Assembly (NCBI GenBank): GCA_022844015.1
Contig: JALHMO010000061.1
Span: 1-38,911, forward strand
DNA from: Reyranella sp.
Lineage (GTDB): Bacteria; Pseudomonadota; Alphaproteobacteria; Reyranellales; Reyranellaceae
Direction of reading: 5' to 3'
Length of the DNA: 38,911 nucleotides
The notes under the pieces are model-generated. The model did not search any database, was not told where the DNA came from, and saw only the letters and a program-made list of their open reading frames with translations. The first letter of the stretch is position 1. Each line of letters starts with the position of its first letter. A program made the position numbers and the translations under genes. Positions 26,179 to 35,282 of the stretch are shown here, piece by piece.

Positions 26179-27021
26179 TCAGCCGAAGCGACCGGTGATG
26201 TAGGCCTGCGTCCGCTTGTCCTTGGGCGTGGTGAAGAGCGTCGCCGTGGCGCCGAACTCGATCAGCTCGCCGAGATACATGAAGGCGGTGAAGTCGGAGA
26301 CGCGCGCCGCCTGCTGCATGTTGTGCGTGACGATGACGATCGTGTAGTCCTGCTTCAGCTCGTCGATCAGCTCCTCGATCTTGGCGGTCGAGATCGGATC
26401 GAGCGCCGAGCACGGCTCGTCGAACAGGATGACCTCCGGCTTCACCGCAACGGTGCGGGCGATGCACAGACGCTGCTGCTGGCCGCCCGACAGGCTCTGG
26501 CCGTTGGTGGCGAGCTTGTCCTTGACCTCGTCCCACAAGGCAGCGCGACGCAGCGCCTGCTCGACGCGGCCATCGAGCTCGGCACGCGGCAGGTTCTCGT
26601 AGAGGCGGACACCGAAGGCGACGTTCTCGTAGATCGTCATCGGGAATGGCGTAGGCTTCTGGAACACCATGCCGATGCGGGCGCGCAGCAGGTTGATGTC
26701 CTGGTCCGGCCGCAGCAGGTTGTCGCCGTCGAAGATCACGTCGCCAGTGGCACGCTGGCCGGGATAGAGGTCGTACATGCGGTTCAGCACACGCAGCAGC
26801 GTGGACTTGCCGCAGCCCGACGGGCCGATGAAAGCCGTCGCCTTGTTGGCATAGAGCGAAAGGCTGATGCTCTTCAGCGCGCGGCTGTCGCCGTAGAAGA
26901 ACTCGAGGTTGCGGATCGAGATCTTGTCCTTGAGCTTCGATATGTCGAGGCTGGCGTGGGTGGCGACGGGGACGGCGACGCTGGGGCCGTGATTGGAGCC
27001 CTCCGTGGATGTCATGGTCAT
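26179..27021 (-). CDS. pstB: Phosphate ABC transporter ATP-binding protein PstB
   Basis: A 280-residue ABC ATPase. It has Walker [10 protein letters not shown], the PstB-typical [20 protein letters not shown], the signature [14 protein letters not shown], Walker [17 protein letters not shown] and the switch His in [17 protein letters not shown] at 27021 overlaps the pstA stop (ATGA). About 40 extra N-terminal residues precede the core [12 protein letters not shown], common in alphaproteobacterial PstB. Confidence 0.96.
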   Translation of the reverse strand: MTMTSTEGSNHGPSVAVPVATHASLDISKLKDKISIRNLEFFYGDSRALKSISLSLYANKATAFIGPSGCGKSTLLRVLNRMYDLYPGQRATGDVIFDGDNLLRPDQDINLLRARIGMVFQKPTPFPMTIYENVAFGVRLYENLPRAELDGRVEQALRRAALWDEVKDKLATNGQSLSGGQQQRLCIARTVAVKPEVILFDEPCSALDPISTAKIEELIDELKQDYTIVIVTHNMQQAARVSDFTAFMYLGELIEFGATATLFTTPKDKRTQAYITGRFG

Positions 27022-27887
27022 GACGACTTCCTCGATGCAGTAAGGGATCGGGCGATGACGCTGAGCGCCAGCACGGTGATGGTGATCAGGAGCGCGCCGG
27101 TCCAGGCGAGCTTTTGCCACTCCTCGTATGGCGACAACGCGAACTGGAAGATGACCACCGGCAGGCTGGGCATCGGCTGGCTCATGTTGACGCTGAAGAA
27201 CTGGTTGTTCAGGGCCGTGAACAGCAGCGGCGCCGTCTCACCGCTGATGCGGGCGACCGCCAGCAGGATGCCGGTAACGATGCCGGCGCGGGCAGCACGG
27301 TAGGCGATGCGCATGATCATGAGCGCCCGCGGCAAACCGATCGAGGCCGCTGCCTCGCGCAGGGTATCGGGCACCAGGGTCAGCATGTCCTCGGTGGTGC
27401 GCACCACGACGGGGATGACGATCACGGCCAGCGCCACCGCGCCAGCCCAGCCCGAGAAGTGGCCCATCGGCGCCACCATGATCTCGTAGACGAACAGGCC
27501 GATCACGATCGAGGGCGCACTCAACAGGATGTCGTTGATGAAGCGCACGACGCTGGAAAGCTTGTCGTGGCGGCCGTACTCGGCCAGGTACGTGCCGGCC
27601 AGGATGCCGATCGGCGTGCCGATCAGGACAGCCAGGACCGTGATGATCAGGCTGCCGACAATGGCGTTGAGCAGGCCGCCCGCGGCGCCCGGCGGCGGGG
27701 TCATCTCGGTGAAGACCGACAGCGAGAGCCCGCCGATGCCCTGGTACAGCAGGACGCCCAGGATCAGGATCAGCCAGCCAAGGCCGAAGGCCGTGGCAAT
27801 CCACGCCAGCGTCTTGGCGATGGCATTGCGTCGGCGTCGGCCCGAATAGAGTGGGCTGCTCGCGGTGGCGATGGTTGTGTTGGTCAT
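27018..27887 (-). CDS. pstA: Phosphate ABC transporter permease PstA
   Basis: A 289-residue inner-membrane permease with about six helices and the EAA-type loop ([20 protein letters not shown]) that contacts PstB. The N-terminal Arg-rich stretch ([11 protein letters not shown]) is cytoplasmic. It starts 4 bases after the pstC stop and overlaps pstB by 4 bases. Confidence 0.95.
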   Translation of the reverse strand: MTNTTIATASSPLYSGRRRRNAIAKTLAWIATAFGLGWLILILGVLLYQGIGGLSLSVFTEMTPPPGAAGGLLNAIVGSLIITVLAVLIGTPIGILAGTYLAEYGRHDKLSSVVRFINDILLSAPSIVIGLFVYEIMVAPMGHFSGWAGAVALAVIVIPVVVRTTEDMLTLVPDTLREAAASIGLPRALMIMRIAYRAARAGIVTGILLAVARISGETAPLLFTALNNQFFSVNMSQPMPSLPVVIFQFALSPYEEWQKLAWTGALLITITVLALSVIARSLTASRKSS

Positions 27888-27891
27888 GGCG

Positions 27892-28884
27892 CTACCCCAC
27901 CCGCTGCTGGAGGCGCATCAGCATGTAGCGCGCGATGGCCAGCACGATGAAGGTGATGAAGAACAGGATCAGGCCGAGGGCGACCAGCGACGAGGTGTAG
28001 ATGTCGCCGACCGCTTCGGTGAACTCGTTGGCGATGGACGCCGAGATCGTCGTGCCCGGCGCGAACAGCGAGGCCGAGACGTGATGGGCGTTGCCGATCA
28101 CGAAAGTGACGGCCATGGTCTCGCCGAGCGCGCGGCCCAACCCGAGCATGAAGCCGCCGATGACGCCGACCCGGGTGAAGGGCAGCACGACGTAGCGGAA
28201 CACCTCCCAGGTGGTGCAGCCCACGCCGTAGGCCGCTTCCTTGAGCACCGGCGGCACGGCGTCGAACACGTCGCGCGAGATCGAGGTGACGAACGGCAGG
28301 ACCATGATCGCCAGGATCAGGCCAGCGGTCAGCATGCCGATGCCGTACGGCGGTCCCTGGAACAAGGTCGACAGGACAGGAATGCTGCCGAAGGCATCGA
28401 TCAGGAATGGCTGCACGTACTGCTGGAGGAAGGGTGCGAACACGAACAGACCCCAGATGCCGTAGATGATGCTGGGAATGCCGGCCAGCAACTCGATGGC
28501 GATGCCGATCGGCCGGCGCAGCACCATCGGGCAGAGCTCAGTCAGGAAGAATGCGATCATCAGGCCGACCGGCACGGCGATCAGCATGGCAATGGCCGAG
28601 GTGACCAGCGTGCCGTAGATCGGCGCCAGGGCGCCGAACTTCTCGGTGACCGGGTTCCACGACTCGTCGAAGAGGAAGGAGAAGCCGAAGGTGCCCAGCG
28701 CCGGTGCCGCGCCGATGACCAGAGCGATGATCACGCCGCTCAAGAGCACAAGCACGGCAAGGGCAGCCACCCGCGTCAGCCCGTGAAAGATGGTGTCGGT
28801 CAGCCGCAGCCGCTTCAGCACCGCACTGCGCGAGGCCGCCTCGGCGGCCGTCACGGTTGCCCCCTTCAGTGTCATGTCACTCAC
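27892..28884 (-). CDS. pstC: Phosphate ABC transporter permease PstC
   Basis: A 330-residue permease with about six helices and the EAA loop ([25 protein letters not shown]). It also has [23 protein letters not shown], typical of PstC. GTG at 28884 is preferred because a strong GAGGGGG stands 6 bases upstream; the ATG three codons later (28875) would leave it too far away. It lies 97 bases downstream of pstS, with a stable hairpin between them. Confidence 0.94.
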   Translation of the reverse strand: MSDMTLKGATVTAAEAASRSAVLKRLRLTDTIFHGLTRVAALAVLVLLSGVIIALVIGAAPALGTFGFSFLFDESWNPVTEKFGALAPIYGTLVTSAIAMLIAVPVGLMIAFFLTELCPMVLRRPIGIAIELLAGIPSIIYGIWGLFVFAPFLQQYVQPFLIDAFGSIPVLSTLFQGPPYGIGMLTAGLILAIMVLPFVTSISRDVFDAVPPVLKEAAYGVGCTTWEVFRYVVLPFTRVGVIGGFMLGLGRALGETMAVTFVIGNAHHVSASLFAPGTTISASIANEFTEAVGDIYTSSLVALGLILFFITFIVLAIARYMLMRLQQRVG

Positions 28885-28948
28885 GTCGTTCCCCCTCGAT
28901 CGATTTGTCGCCTCGTCGCTCACCCGCAAATGAGGTGCAGCGGAGGAA

Positions 28949-28973
28949 GGGCGGGTGCGCCAAGCACCCGCCC
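28949..28973 (-). promoter_or_regulatory. Stem-loop between pstS and pstC
   Basis: The 10-bp perfect arms GGGCGGGTGC/GCACCCGCCC with a 5-base loop start 8 bases after the pstS stop. There is no T-run, so partial termination or 3'-end protection of pstS mRNA is more likely than full termination. Such a stem would allow the binding protein to be made in excess over the membrane subunits. Confidence 0.6.
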
Positions 28974-28981
28974 TCTCGGCA

Positions 28982-30028
28982 TCAGTTGGTCGGCGAGAAC
29001 AGCGGCTTGCCCGACCCGTCCTTGATCTCCATCGACCACATCTTCTGGATATCGTTGACGACGTTGGTGGGCATCGGCACGTAGTCGAGGTCCTCTGCCA
29101 TCTTGTCGCCCTTGGCGTACGACCAGGCGAAGAACTTCAGCGCCTCGGCGGTCGTCGCGGCGTCCTGCGGCTTCTTGTAGAGCAGGATCCAGGTCGCCGC
29201 GGTCATCGGCCAGGACTGGTCGCCCGGCTGGTTGGCGAGGATCACGCCGTAACCGGGCTGCGACTTCCAGTCGGCGTTGGCCGCCGCTGCCTGGGTCGTG
29301 GCCGCGGTCGGCTCCACGGTCTTGCCCGCCTTGTTCACCATCTTGGTGTGCGTGAGCTTGTTCTGCTTGGCGTAGGCATACTCGACATAGCCGATCGAGC
29401 CCTTCGTGTTCGCCACATTGTTGGCGACGCCTTCGTTGCCCTTGGCGCCGATGCCCACCGGCCACTGCAGGGCGGTGCTGACGCCGACCTTGGCCTTCCA
29501 CTCGGGGCTGATGTCGGCGAGGTAGTAGGCGAAATTGAAGGTCGTGCCCGACCCGTCGGAACGGCGCACCGGAACGATCGCCTGCTTGGGCAGCTTGGCA
29601 TTGGGGTTGAGCTTGGCGATCGCCGGATCGTCCCAGCTCTTGATCTCGCCCATGTAGATCTTGGCGATCGTCGGGCCGTCCAGGGTGAGATCGCCGGGCT
29701 TGACGCCTTCGAGGTTCACGACCGGCACGATGGCGCCCATCACCATGGGAAACTGGGCAAGGCCGGACGCATCGAGTTCCTTGCCGGGCAGAGGCGCGTC
29801 GGAGGCGCCGAACGTGACCGTCTTGGCCTTGATCTGCTTGATGCCGCCGCCCGAGCCGATCGACTGGTAGTTCAGGCCGACGCCGGTCTCCTTCTTGTAG
29901 GCGTCCGCCCACTTGGCATAGATCGGATATGGGAATGTGGCGCCGGCGCCGGAAATGTCGGCGGCGTGGGCCACGACCGACGACATGGCCAGGGTGGCCG
30001 CCGTCAGCGCAAGCTTGGTGAAATTCAT
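28982..30028 (-). CDS. pstS: Phosphate ABC transporter substrate-binding protein PstS
   Basis: A 348-residue periplasmic protein. The signal peptide ([19 protein letters not shown], cleavage after AHA) is followed by [22 protein letters not shown], which starts all PstS proteins. Phosphate-contacting segments [17 protein letters not shown] and [16 protein letters not shown] are intact. It is the first structural gene after phoR; a Pho box lies 75-92 bases upstream of its start. Confidence 0.97.
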   Translation of the reverse strand: MNFTKLALTAATLAMSSVVAHAADISGAGATFPYPIYAKWADAYKKETGVGLNYQSIGSGGGIKQIKAKTVTFGASDAPLPGKELDASGLAQFPMVMGAIVPVVNLEGVKPGDLTLDGPTIAKIYMGEIKSWDDPAIAKLNPNAKLPKQAIVPVRRSDGSGTTFNFAYYLADISPEWKAKVGVSTALQWPVGIGAKGNEGVANNVANTKGSIGYVEYAYAKQNKLTHTKMVNKAGKTVEPTAATTQAAAANADWKSQPGYGVILANQPGDQSWPMTAATWILLYKKPQDAATTAEALKFFAWSYAKGDKMAEDLDYVPMPTNVVNDIQKMWSMEIKDGSGKPLFSPTN

Positions 30029-30102
30029 CGATCAACTCCCTTCCTGAGATCCCGAAGCGCATCTCCCGTAGGTGGCCGACGTCACTGTGATATTGCGATT
30101 TT

Positions 30103-30120
30103 GTTACCGTTCGATGACGG
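30103..30120 (-). promoter_or_regulatory. Pho box upstream of pstS
   Basis: The minus strand reads CCGTCAT-CGAA-CGGTAAC, two heptamers 11 bases apart matching the CTGTCAT-N4-CTGTCAT PhoB site with two changes in the first heptamer's neighbourhood and three in the second. A possible -10 (CAATAT) follows 7 bases downstream. It predicts phosphate-starvation induction of pstSCAB-phoU-phoB from a promoter distinct from that of phoR. Confidence 0.65.
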
Positions 30121-30236
30121 TGCGGGGGACACGCCCCGAACCAGGCCGACGTGAAACAAATGGTCCGCTGATGTCTCGGGAACGACCGAATCGGTCCCCA
30201 GCGGGCGACATGTCGCAGCCCGGACGAGTCGAGCGC

Positions 30237-31628
30237 CTATCCCGATCGAGCCACCCTGGGGAGGCTCACGGTGAAGGTCGACCCCTTGCCCGGAGTGCTC
30301 TGGATGTCGAGCCGGCCGCGATGGCGGTTGACCACGTGCTTGACGATCGCCAGCCCCAGGCCGGTGCCGCCGAGCTGGCGCGAGCGCGCCGCGTCGACGC
30401 GATAGAAGCGCTCGGTCAGGCGCGGCAGGTGGACGGCCGGGATGCCATCGCCCTCGTCGCTCACCGACACGGCGATGCGCTGGGGGCTGTCCACCCGCGC
30501 CGATATGCGCACCGTCGTCGCGGGCTTGGCGTACTTGAGGGCATTGTCGACCAGGTTCTGGAACACGATGTTGAGCTCGTCGTGGTCGCCGACGGCGCGC
30601 CCCAGGCCGGCATCGACGCCGAGCTCGAGCGCGACCTGGCGCGCGGCTGCCTTGAACTGCAGCAGATCGAGGACCCCGCGCAGCACCTTCTCGAGATCGA
30701 CCTCGGTATCGGGCCGGGCGTGCTCGTGCTGCTCGATGCGCGACAGGGTCAGGAGGTCGTCGACCAGCCGGCGCATGCGGTCGGCCTGCTCGGCCATGAT
30801 GCCGAGAAAGCGCTCGCGTGCCGCACTGTCGTCGCGCGCCGGCCCGCGCAGGGTCTCGATGAAGCCGGCGAGGCCGGCGATCGGCGTCTTGAGCTCGTGG
30901 CTGGCGTTGGCCACGAAGTCGGCGCGCATCCGCTCGGCGCGCCGGAGCGCGGTCGTGTCGTGCAGCACGATCAGCGCCAGCGAGCCGTCGGCCGCGGCGC
31001 GCGGCAGACGCTGCAGGTGGGCCACGACGTCGAGCTCCGGCGGTCCCGACAGCACGAACGCGACGACGGCATGGTCGGCGCCGGTGAAATTGCCGTCGGC
31101 GCCGGTTTCCAGCAGGCCGTCGATCGCCGCGAGGAGCGGCGGCTGACGAAACACCGTGGAGATGTCGCGCTCGGGCCCGACCGCGCCCAGCAGCGCCAGC
31201 GCCGCGCGGTTGGTCCGCACGATGCGGCGCTGGCGGTCGACGGCGATCAGCGGATCGGGCAGCCCGTCGACGATCGCCTGGGCCGACGCGGCGAGATTGT
31301 CGATCGAGGCGCGCTGGCGGCGCCAACCGGCCGACAACGTCGCCGCGGCGGTCGCCAGCTCCTCGGTGGCGGGCGCGAAGGAGAGCCGTGGCATCACCGG
31401 CTCGCGCTCGTCCGACAGCTCGCCGACGAAGCGGGCGAAGCGGGCGAGCGAGCCGAGATAGCTGCGCACCAGGACGATCGTCGCGATCCCGATGACCGCC
31501 ATCGCCACCACGGTCGGCCAGCCGGCCAGCCTGTCCGACCAATGGAGAAGAAGCAGGACGACGTAGGACGGGGCGAGCGCGACGGCGCTGGCAGCGACGT
31601 AGCGGCGCAGAGGGATCGGCTCGGCCAT
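30237..31628 (-). CDS. phoR: Phosphate-regulon sensor histidine kinase PhoR
   Basis: A 463-residue membrane kinase. Two N-terminal helices (about 10-56) are followed by a PAS domain (about 107-230: IVDGLPDPLIAVDRQRRIV), the H-box FVANASHELKTPIAG (His244), the N-box ELNIVFQNLVDNALKYA, and G-boxes DEGDGIP and GGTGLGLAIVKHV. It phosphorylates PhoB when phosphate is scarce. ATG at 31628 lies 23 bases after the rhomboid stop. A 208-base gap with a Pho box separates it from pstS. Confidence 0.94.
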   Translation of the reverse strand: MAEPIPLRRYVAASAVALAPSYVVLLLLHWSDRLAGWPTVVAMAVIGIATIVLVRSYLGSLARFARFVGELSDEREPVMPRLSFAPATEELATAAATLSAGWRRQRASIDNLAASAQAIVDGLPDPLIAVDRQRRIVRTNRAALALLGAVGPERDISTVFRQPPLLAAIDGLLETGADGNFTGADHAVVAFVLSGPPELDVVAHLQRLPRAAADGSLALIVLHDTTALRRAERMRADFVANASHELKTPIAGLAGFIETLRGPARDDSAARERFLGIMAEQADRMRRLVDDLLTLSRIEQHEHARPDTEVDLEKVLRGVLDLLQFKAAARQVALELGVDAGLGRAVGDHDELNIVFQNLVDNALKYAKPATTVRISARVDSPQRIAVSVSDEGDGIPAVHLPRLTERFYRVDAARSRQLGGTGLGLAIVKHVVNRHRGRLDIQSTPGKGSTFTVSLPRVARSG

Positions 31629-31651
31629 CGCACGTCGCCCCCGGCCGGCCG

Positions 31652-32320
31652 CTATCGCTCGGGAAGCCGCGGCGGCCGCGGCAGGAACAGATGGATGGCG
31701 AGCAGGCCATAAAGAAAGCCGCCGATATGGGAGGCCCACGCGATCTGCTCGCCTTCGGCGCCCGGCATACCGCCGAAGACGCCGAAGAAGACGTTGAGAC
31801 CGATCCAGATCACCGCGATCGGCACCAGCCCGGGCAGGCTGCCGACGCGGCGCATCAGCATCAGCAAGCCGCCGAACACGCCGCTGATGGCGCCCGATGC
31901 GCCGACCACCGGGTCGGCCGAGTCGGGAAACAGCAGAACCTGCACGAAGCCCGCGACGATTCCCGCCGACAGGTAGAAGAGGACGAAGCGGCGCACGCCC
32001 AGCAGCCGTTCCACCGGCGCGCCGAAGGCGGCGAGGGTCACCATGTTGATCACGAGGTGCATCCAGCCGCCGTGAATGAACTGATAGGTGACGGGCGCCA
32101 AGAGCAGCGCGAGCAGGTCGTGGTCGGGGGCGCTGTAGGCGGTCGGCACCAGGCCGAGCTGCATCACGAGGTCCTGGTCGGTCTCCTCGCCCAGCAGGCT
32201 GCGCAGCAGGTGGACGGCGACATTGATGCCGATCAGCCACAGCACCGCCGGCGGCAGGTTGATCGCCCGCTCGCCCGCGCCGCGTCCCGGCCCCTGTCGG
32301 CCGACATTGTCGAAAGGCAT
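31652..32320 (-). CDS. Rhomboid-family intramembrane serine protease
   Basis: A 222-residue protein with about six helices. The catalytic Ser142 stands in GASGAISGVFGG and the catalytic His198 in SHIGGFLYG. The helix-2 motif HLVINMVT supplies the oxyanion Asn92, and the L1-loop region GGWMHL is present. All key residues are intact, so it should be an active intramembrane protease; the substrate is unknown. It lies between phoR and the small membrane protein on the same strand. Only weak ribosome-site resemblance (GGAG) precedes the ATG. Confidence 0.9.
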   Translation of the reverse strand: MPFDNVGRQGPGRGAGERAINLPPAVLWLIGINVAVHLLRSLLGEETDQDLVMQLGLVPTAYSAPDHDLLALLLAPVTYQFIHGGWMHLVINMVTLAAFGAPVERLLGVRRFVLFYLSAGIVAGFVQVLLFPDSADPVVGASGAISGVFGGLLMLMRRVGSLPGLVPIAVIWIGLNVFFGVFGGMPGAEGEQIAWASHIGGFLYGLLAIHLFLPRPPRLPER

Positions 32321-32359
32321 CCGGTACTCCGTGTGACCCCGCGCTCCGCCGGCACTTGC

Positions 32360-32617
32360 TTAGCGCTTTAGCCGGCGCACGCCCAGCCAGAGAAACAGGC
32401 CGCCGAGCAGCAGCGTCGGCGAGCCGCACATGAGCACGATCCAGAAATCGCTGGCGCGAAGGTCGCCCGCCACGGCGAGCATGCAGCCGAGCGTCAGCAC
32501 CAGCACAACCGCGGCGGAGATGGCGAAGAACCAGCCCAGCGCCTTGCCCTTGGGCGGCGGGGCCGGCGGAAAGACCGGTGGTGGCGGCGGGACTGGCGCG
32601 CCTGCGCTGTCGCTCAC
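32360..32617 (-). CDS. Small Pro-rich two-helix membrane protein of unknown function
   Basis: An 85-residue protein: a Pro-rich cytoplasmic-type N-terminus (about residues 8-22, many PP pairs), two hydrophobic helices (about 27-51 and 58-80) and an Arg/Lys C-terminus (VRRLKR). It resembles no family I recognise. The GTG start at 32617 overlaps the radical SAM stop (GTGA), so it should be translated together with that enzyme and may anchor or assist it at the membrane. Short, but coupling and helix content support a real gene. Confidence 0.7.
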   Translation of the reverse strand: MSDSAGAPVPPPPPVFPPAPPPKGKALGWFFAISAAVVLVLTLGCMLAVAGDLRASDFWIVLMCGSPTLLLGGLFLWLGVRRLKR

Positions 32618-34026
32618 CGCCGCGCCTCCGCCAGGCGCGCATTGCCGGCCGCGCCCGGCCGGTAGAACGTGTTGTAGGTATCGAACGGGATGATGCGGCC
32701 CTCCGGCGTCACGAAGTGGACGCAGGAGCGCTTGACGTTGGCGAGGCAGAAATTGAAGCGGTCGAGGAACTCGACGATGGTGACGCGGAACACGTTCTCG
32801 TAGCCCGACCCTTCCGGCATCGGCACGTCGGGCAGGCAGCACAGCAGCGAGCCCAGCCGCTCCGCGGTGTTGGTGTCGGCGGTCGACAGCGACAGCAGGT
32901 CGACGAAGCGGCGACGCAGCTCGGGATACTTCTCGAACGAGATGGCGTTGGGGATGGCCGGCAGCAGCGCCTCGCGCGGCACCAGCGAGGTGAGCGGGAT
33001 CACTTTCTCGCCGTCGCGCACGCCGTAGCCGATCGAGATCGAGGCCGGGTTGCACGGCAGCGGGATCATGTCGCCGTCGGCGAACACGCCCGACTCCTCG
33101 ACGATACGGCGGCGGATCTCCGACAGCACGATGCGGTTTCGCGCCGGATCAAAGCCCTCGTTGCGCCCGGCGTCCTGCACCGGCTGGAAATTGACGCCGC
33201 GCACGCACCTGTATTTCAGCGCGTGGCGGACGATGTCGCCGATCTCGCCGTCGTTGACGCCGCGCTTCACCGTGCACACCAGCGTGGTCGAGATGTTGCG
33301 CGCCTCGAGCGCCGCCAGGGCCTCGCGCCGGATACGCGACAGCGCCGCGCCGCGGATGTCGCGCAGCGCCGCATCGTTCAGGGAATCGAACTGCAGGTAG
33401 ACCTCGAAGCCCGGCCGCAGCTCGGCCAGCGCATCGACGAAGGCAGGATCCTCGGCGATGCGGATGCCGTTGGTGTTCAGCATGACGTGACGGATCGGCC
33501 GGCGCCGCGCCGCCGCCAGGATCTCGAGGATCTGCGGATGGATGGTGGGCTCGCCGCCCGATATCTGGATCAGGTCGGGCTCGCCCTCGCTCGCCACCAG
33601 GGCATCGAGCATGCGCTCGACCTCGGCCAGGCTGCGATGCGTCGCCCGCCTGGGCGAGGAATCCGCGAAGCACACCGGGCAGGCGAGATTGCACGCCTCG
33701 TTGATCTCGACGATCGCCAGGCAGGAATGCTGCTCGTGGTCGGGGCAGAGGCCGCAATCCCACGGGCAGCCGCGCTCGGTATGGGTGAACGGCGCCAGCG
33801 GGCGGTCACCGGGCTTGAGATAGTCGAGCGTGCGCCGCCAGTAGACCGGGTCGTCCGACACCAGGGTCTTCATGACGCCGTGCTCGGGACAGCGCTTGGA
33901 ATAGTAGACACCGCCGTCCTGCTCGATGATCTTGGCCGGCACCAGCCCGAGGCAGGTCTCGCACAACGACGTCGTCTGGCCGAGGAAGAGGTAAGGCGCC
34001 GACTTGCGCGCGATCCCGTCGTACAT
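32614..34026 (-). CDS. Radical SAM protein of the COG1964/tetraether-synthase-like family
   Basis: A 470-residue radical SAM enzyme. The cluster motif CNLACPVC (CX3CX2C, Cys112/116/119) is embedded in VEINEACNLACPVCFADSS. It is preceded by a Cys-rich segment GCPWDCGLCPDHEQHSC (86-102) and an N-terminal CETC...CPEHG zinc-type pair (22-49). ISGGEPTIHP supplies the SAM-binding GGE motif. This arrangement is what I associate with COG1964, which includes the archaeal tetraether synthase Tes (MJ0619/MA_1486) and related bacterial lipid-joining enzymes. The reaction here is inferred, not shown. ATG at 34026 has GAGGGG 8 bases upstream. It lies 11 bases after the Lgt-like gene and overlaps the small membrane protein. 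Confidence 0.82.
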   Translation of the reverse strand: MYDGIARKSAPYLFLGQTTSLCETCLGLVPAKIIEQDGGVYYSKRCPEHGVMKTLVSDDPVYWRRTLDYLKPGDRPLAPFTHTERGCPWDCGLCPDHEQHSCLAIVEINEACNLACPVCFADSSPRRATHRSLAEVERMLDALVASEGEPDLIQISGGEPTIHPQILEILAAARRRPIRHVMLNTNGIRIAEDPAFVDALAELRPGFEVYLQFDSLNDAALRDIRGAALSRIRREALAALEARNISTTLVCTVKRGVNDGEIGDIVRHALKYRCVRGVNFQPVQDAGRNEGFDPARNRIVLSEIRRRIVEESGVFADGDMIPLPCNPASISIGYGVRDGEKVIPLTSLVPREALLPAIPNAISFEKYPELRRRFVDLLSLSTADTNTAERLGSLLCCLPDVPMPEGSGYENVFRVTIVEFLDRFNFCLANVKRSCVHFVTPEGRIIPFDTYNTFYRPGAAGNARLAEARR

Positions 34027-34037
34027 TCGGTTTCCCC

Positions 34038-34751
34038 TCATCGGACCGTCGCTCGGCGACTCATCTGCCAAGCGTACAGGAGCAACCCCAGGCACACTAT
34101 CTGGAACAGGTCGAGCGGCCCGATCACGTTTGCATACGGTTTGAAAAACTCCCAGACGAAGCGCTGCAGGGCGTACCAGCCGACCACGAGATAGAAGCCG
34201 TTGGCGAGCCAGAAGCGGTCGCGCACCACCAGGCGCTCGATCAGCACGACCAGCATCCCTGTCATGGCGAAGGCCTCGTAGAGTTGCACCGGATGGCGCG
34301 CGACGCCGTCGCCGAAATCGATGCCCCACGGCAGGCCGGTCGGCGTGCCGTAGGTGAAATCGGCGAGCCCGGCGAAGAAGCAGCCCCAGCGACCAACCGC
34401 GACGGTCGCGCACAAGGGCGCGGCGAAGGCGATGCCGGTCGAGCCGGTGACGCCTGCCAGGCGCTTGAACAGCTCGACCGACGCAATCGCACCGGCGATG
34501 CCGCCGACCATTGAGAAGCCGAGCGCCTGCTGGCCCGACAGCAACGCATTCGCCGTGCCGAAGACCATCGCGCCGCAGAGCGCGCCTGCTCCGGCGGCGA
34601 TGGCATAGGCGCCGGGATAGGGCACGCGGTTGGCCGGCAGTGACTCGGCCGGCAGCAGGCGGCGCGTCGTCAGCCAGAACACCAGCATCGACGCCAGCCA
34701 CGCGGCGACATCGAAGGCGGCGTGGATCAACGGCAGGCCAAACCACGTCAC
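34038..34751 (-). CDS. Divergent Lgt-like (prolipoprotein diacylglyceryl transferase family) membrane protein
   Basis: A 237-residue protein with about seven helices that aligns by eye with Lgt: GRWGCFFAGLADFTYG at the GRxGNFxNGE site, GLPWGIDF, RHPVQLYEA, and RFVWEFFKP near the end. The Lgt-signature Arg and the RHPxQLYE and REFF-type motifs are kept. The Asn of GRxGN is Cys, the Glu of NGE is changed, and the His of the FHGG motif is Val (SMVGG). It may use a different acceptor or donor from Lgt. The start is a GTG at 34751 with GGAG 12 bases upstream (weak). It is the first gene of the radical SAM cluster. Confidence 0.78.
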   Translation of the reverse strand: MTWFGLPLIHAAFDVAAWLASMLVFWLTTRRLLPAESLPANRVPYPGAYAIAAGAGALCGAMVFGTANALLSGQQALGFSMVGGIAGAIASVELFKRLAGVTGSTGIAFAAPLCATVAVGRWGCFFAGLADFTYGTPTGLPWGIDFGDGVARHPVQLYEAFAMTGMLVVLIERLVVRDRFWLANGFYLVVGWYALQRFVWEFFKPYANVIGPLDLFQIVCLGLLLYAWQMSRRATVR

Positions 34752-34934
34752 GGCGCAGCGTCACTCCTGCCTTGGGGCGATCCGGGCGGCATGGCGAGAC
34801 CCCCCTCTCGAGTACACGCTGATACCGGCGTGAAAAAGCATCGTCTCATCGCCGAGTAGGCCGGATACCATTGATCTATCCCGCTTTTCTGCTCACGGCG
34901 GCGCCCTGGCCGACGCCTGGACGGGGAATCGTAG

Positions 34935-35005
34935 CAGGGAATTTGAGCCACCCGATCAGGGAGCTTCGGACACCGAACAGGGAGCGTCGTGCACGGATCA
35001 GGGAA
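34935..35005. repeat. Four-unit tandem repeat of ~21 bases
   Basis: CAGGGA recurs at 34935, 34957, 34978 and 34999, spaced 22, 21 and 21 bases, with partly similar sequence between. On the minus strand it reads as a seven-residue peptide repeat (SLIRARR, SLFGVRS, SLIGWLK), but no gene context supports translation. Confidence 0.65.
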
Positions 35006-35093
35006 CTCGGCGCATCGGGCGGACGCCGGAGCACGCCATTGTCCGGTGGAGAGCGTCGCGCGCAGGCCCACTGAATAGAACGACCCCGGATTC

Positions 35094-35144
35094 TTGCGGT
35101 CGGTGCGGTCGGTGCGGTCGGTGCCTTTCGAATCAAGGACTTGG
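35094..35144. repeat. 9-base tandem TGCGGTCGG followed by ATCAAGGACTTGGC
   Basis: Three full TGCGGTCGG units (35094-35120) plus a partial one, then six bases later the 14-mer ATCAAGGACTTGGC (35131-35144), which also occurs at 35318-35331 after another 9-base tandem. Confidence 0.75.
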
Positions 35145-35282
35145 CCGAACGCAACCGGGCCTTCGGCAAGGCCTCTTGCGGTCGGGGCCGCCGTCTTGCG
35201 GTCGGGGTCATCCGATGCCCGCGCCGCCACGGTGTCGCCTCCCGCTTCCCGGAGCGGCCGCAAAGAATCGGCGCGGAATCTT

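Noticed and set aside
27865..29025. 386-codon plus-strand frame opposite pstC
   Set aside because: Gln/His/Asp/Arg-rich shadow of a membrane protein gene in GC-rich DNA; no family resemblance.
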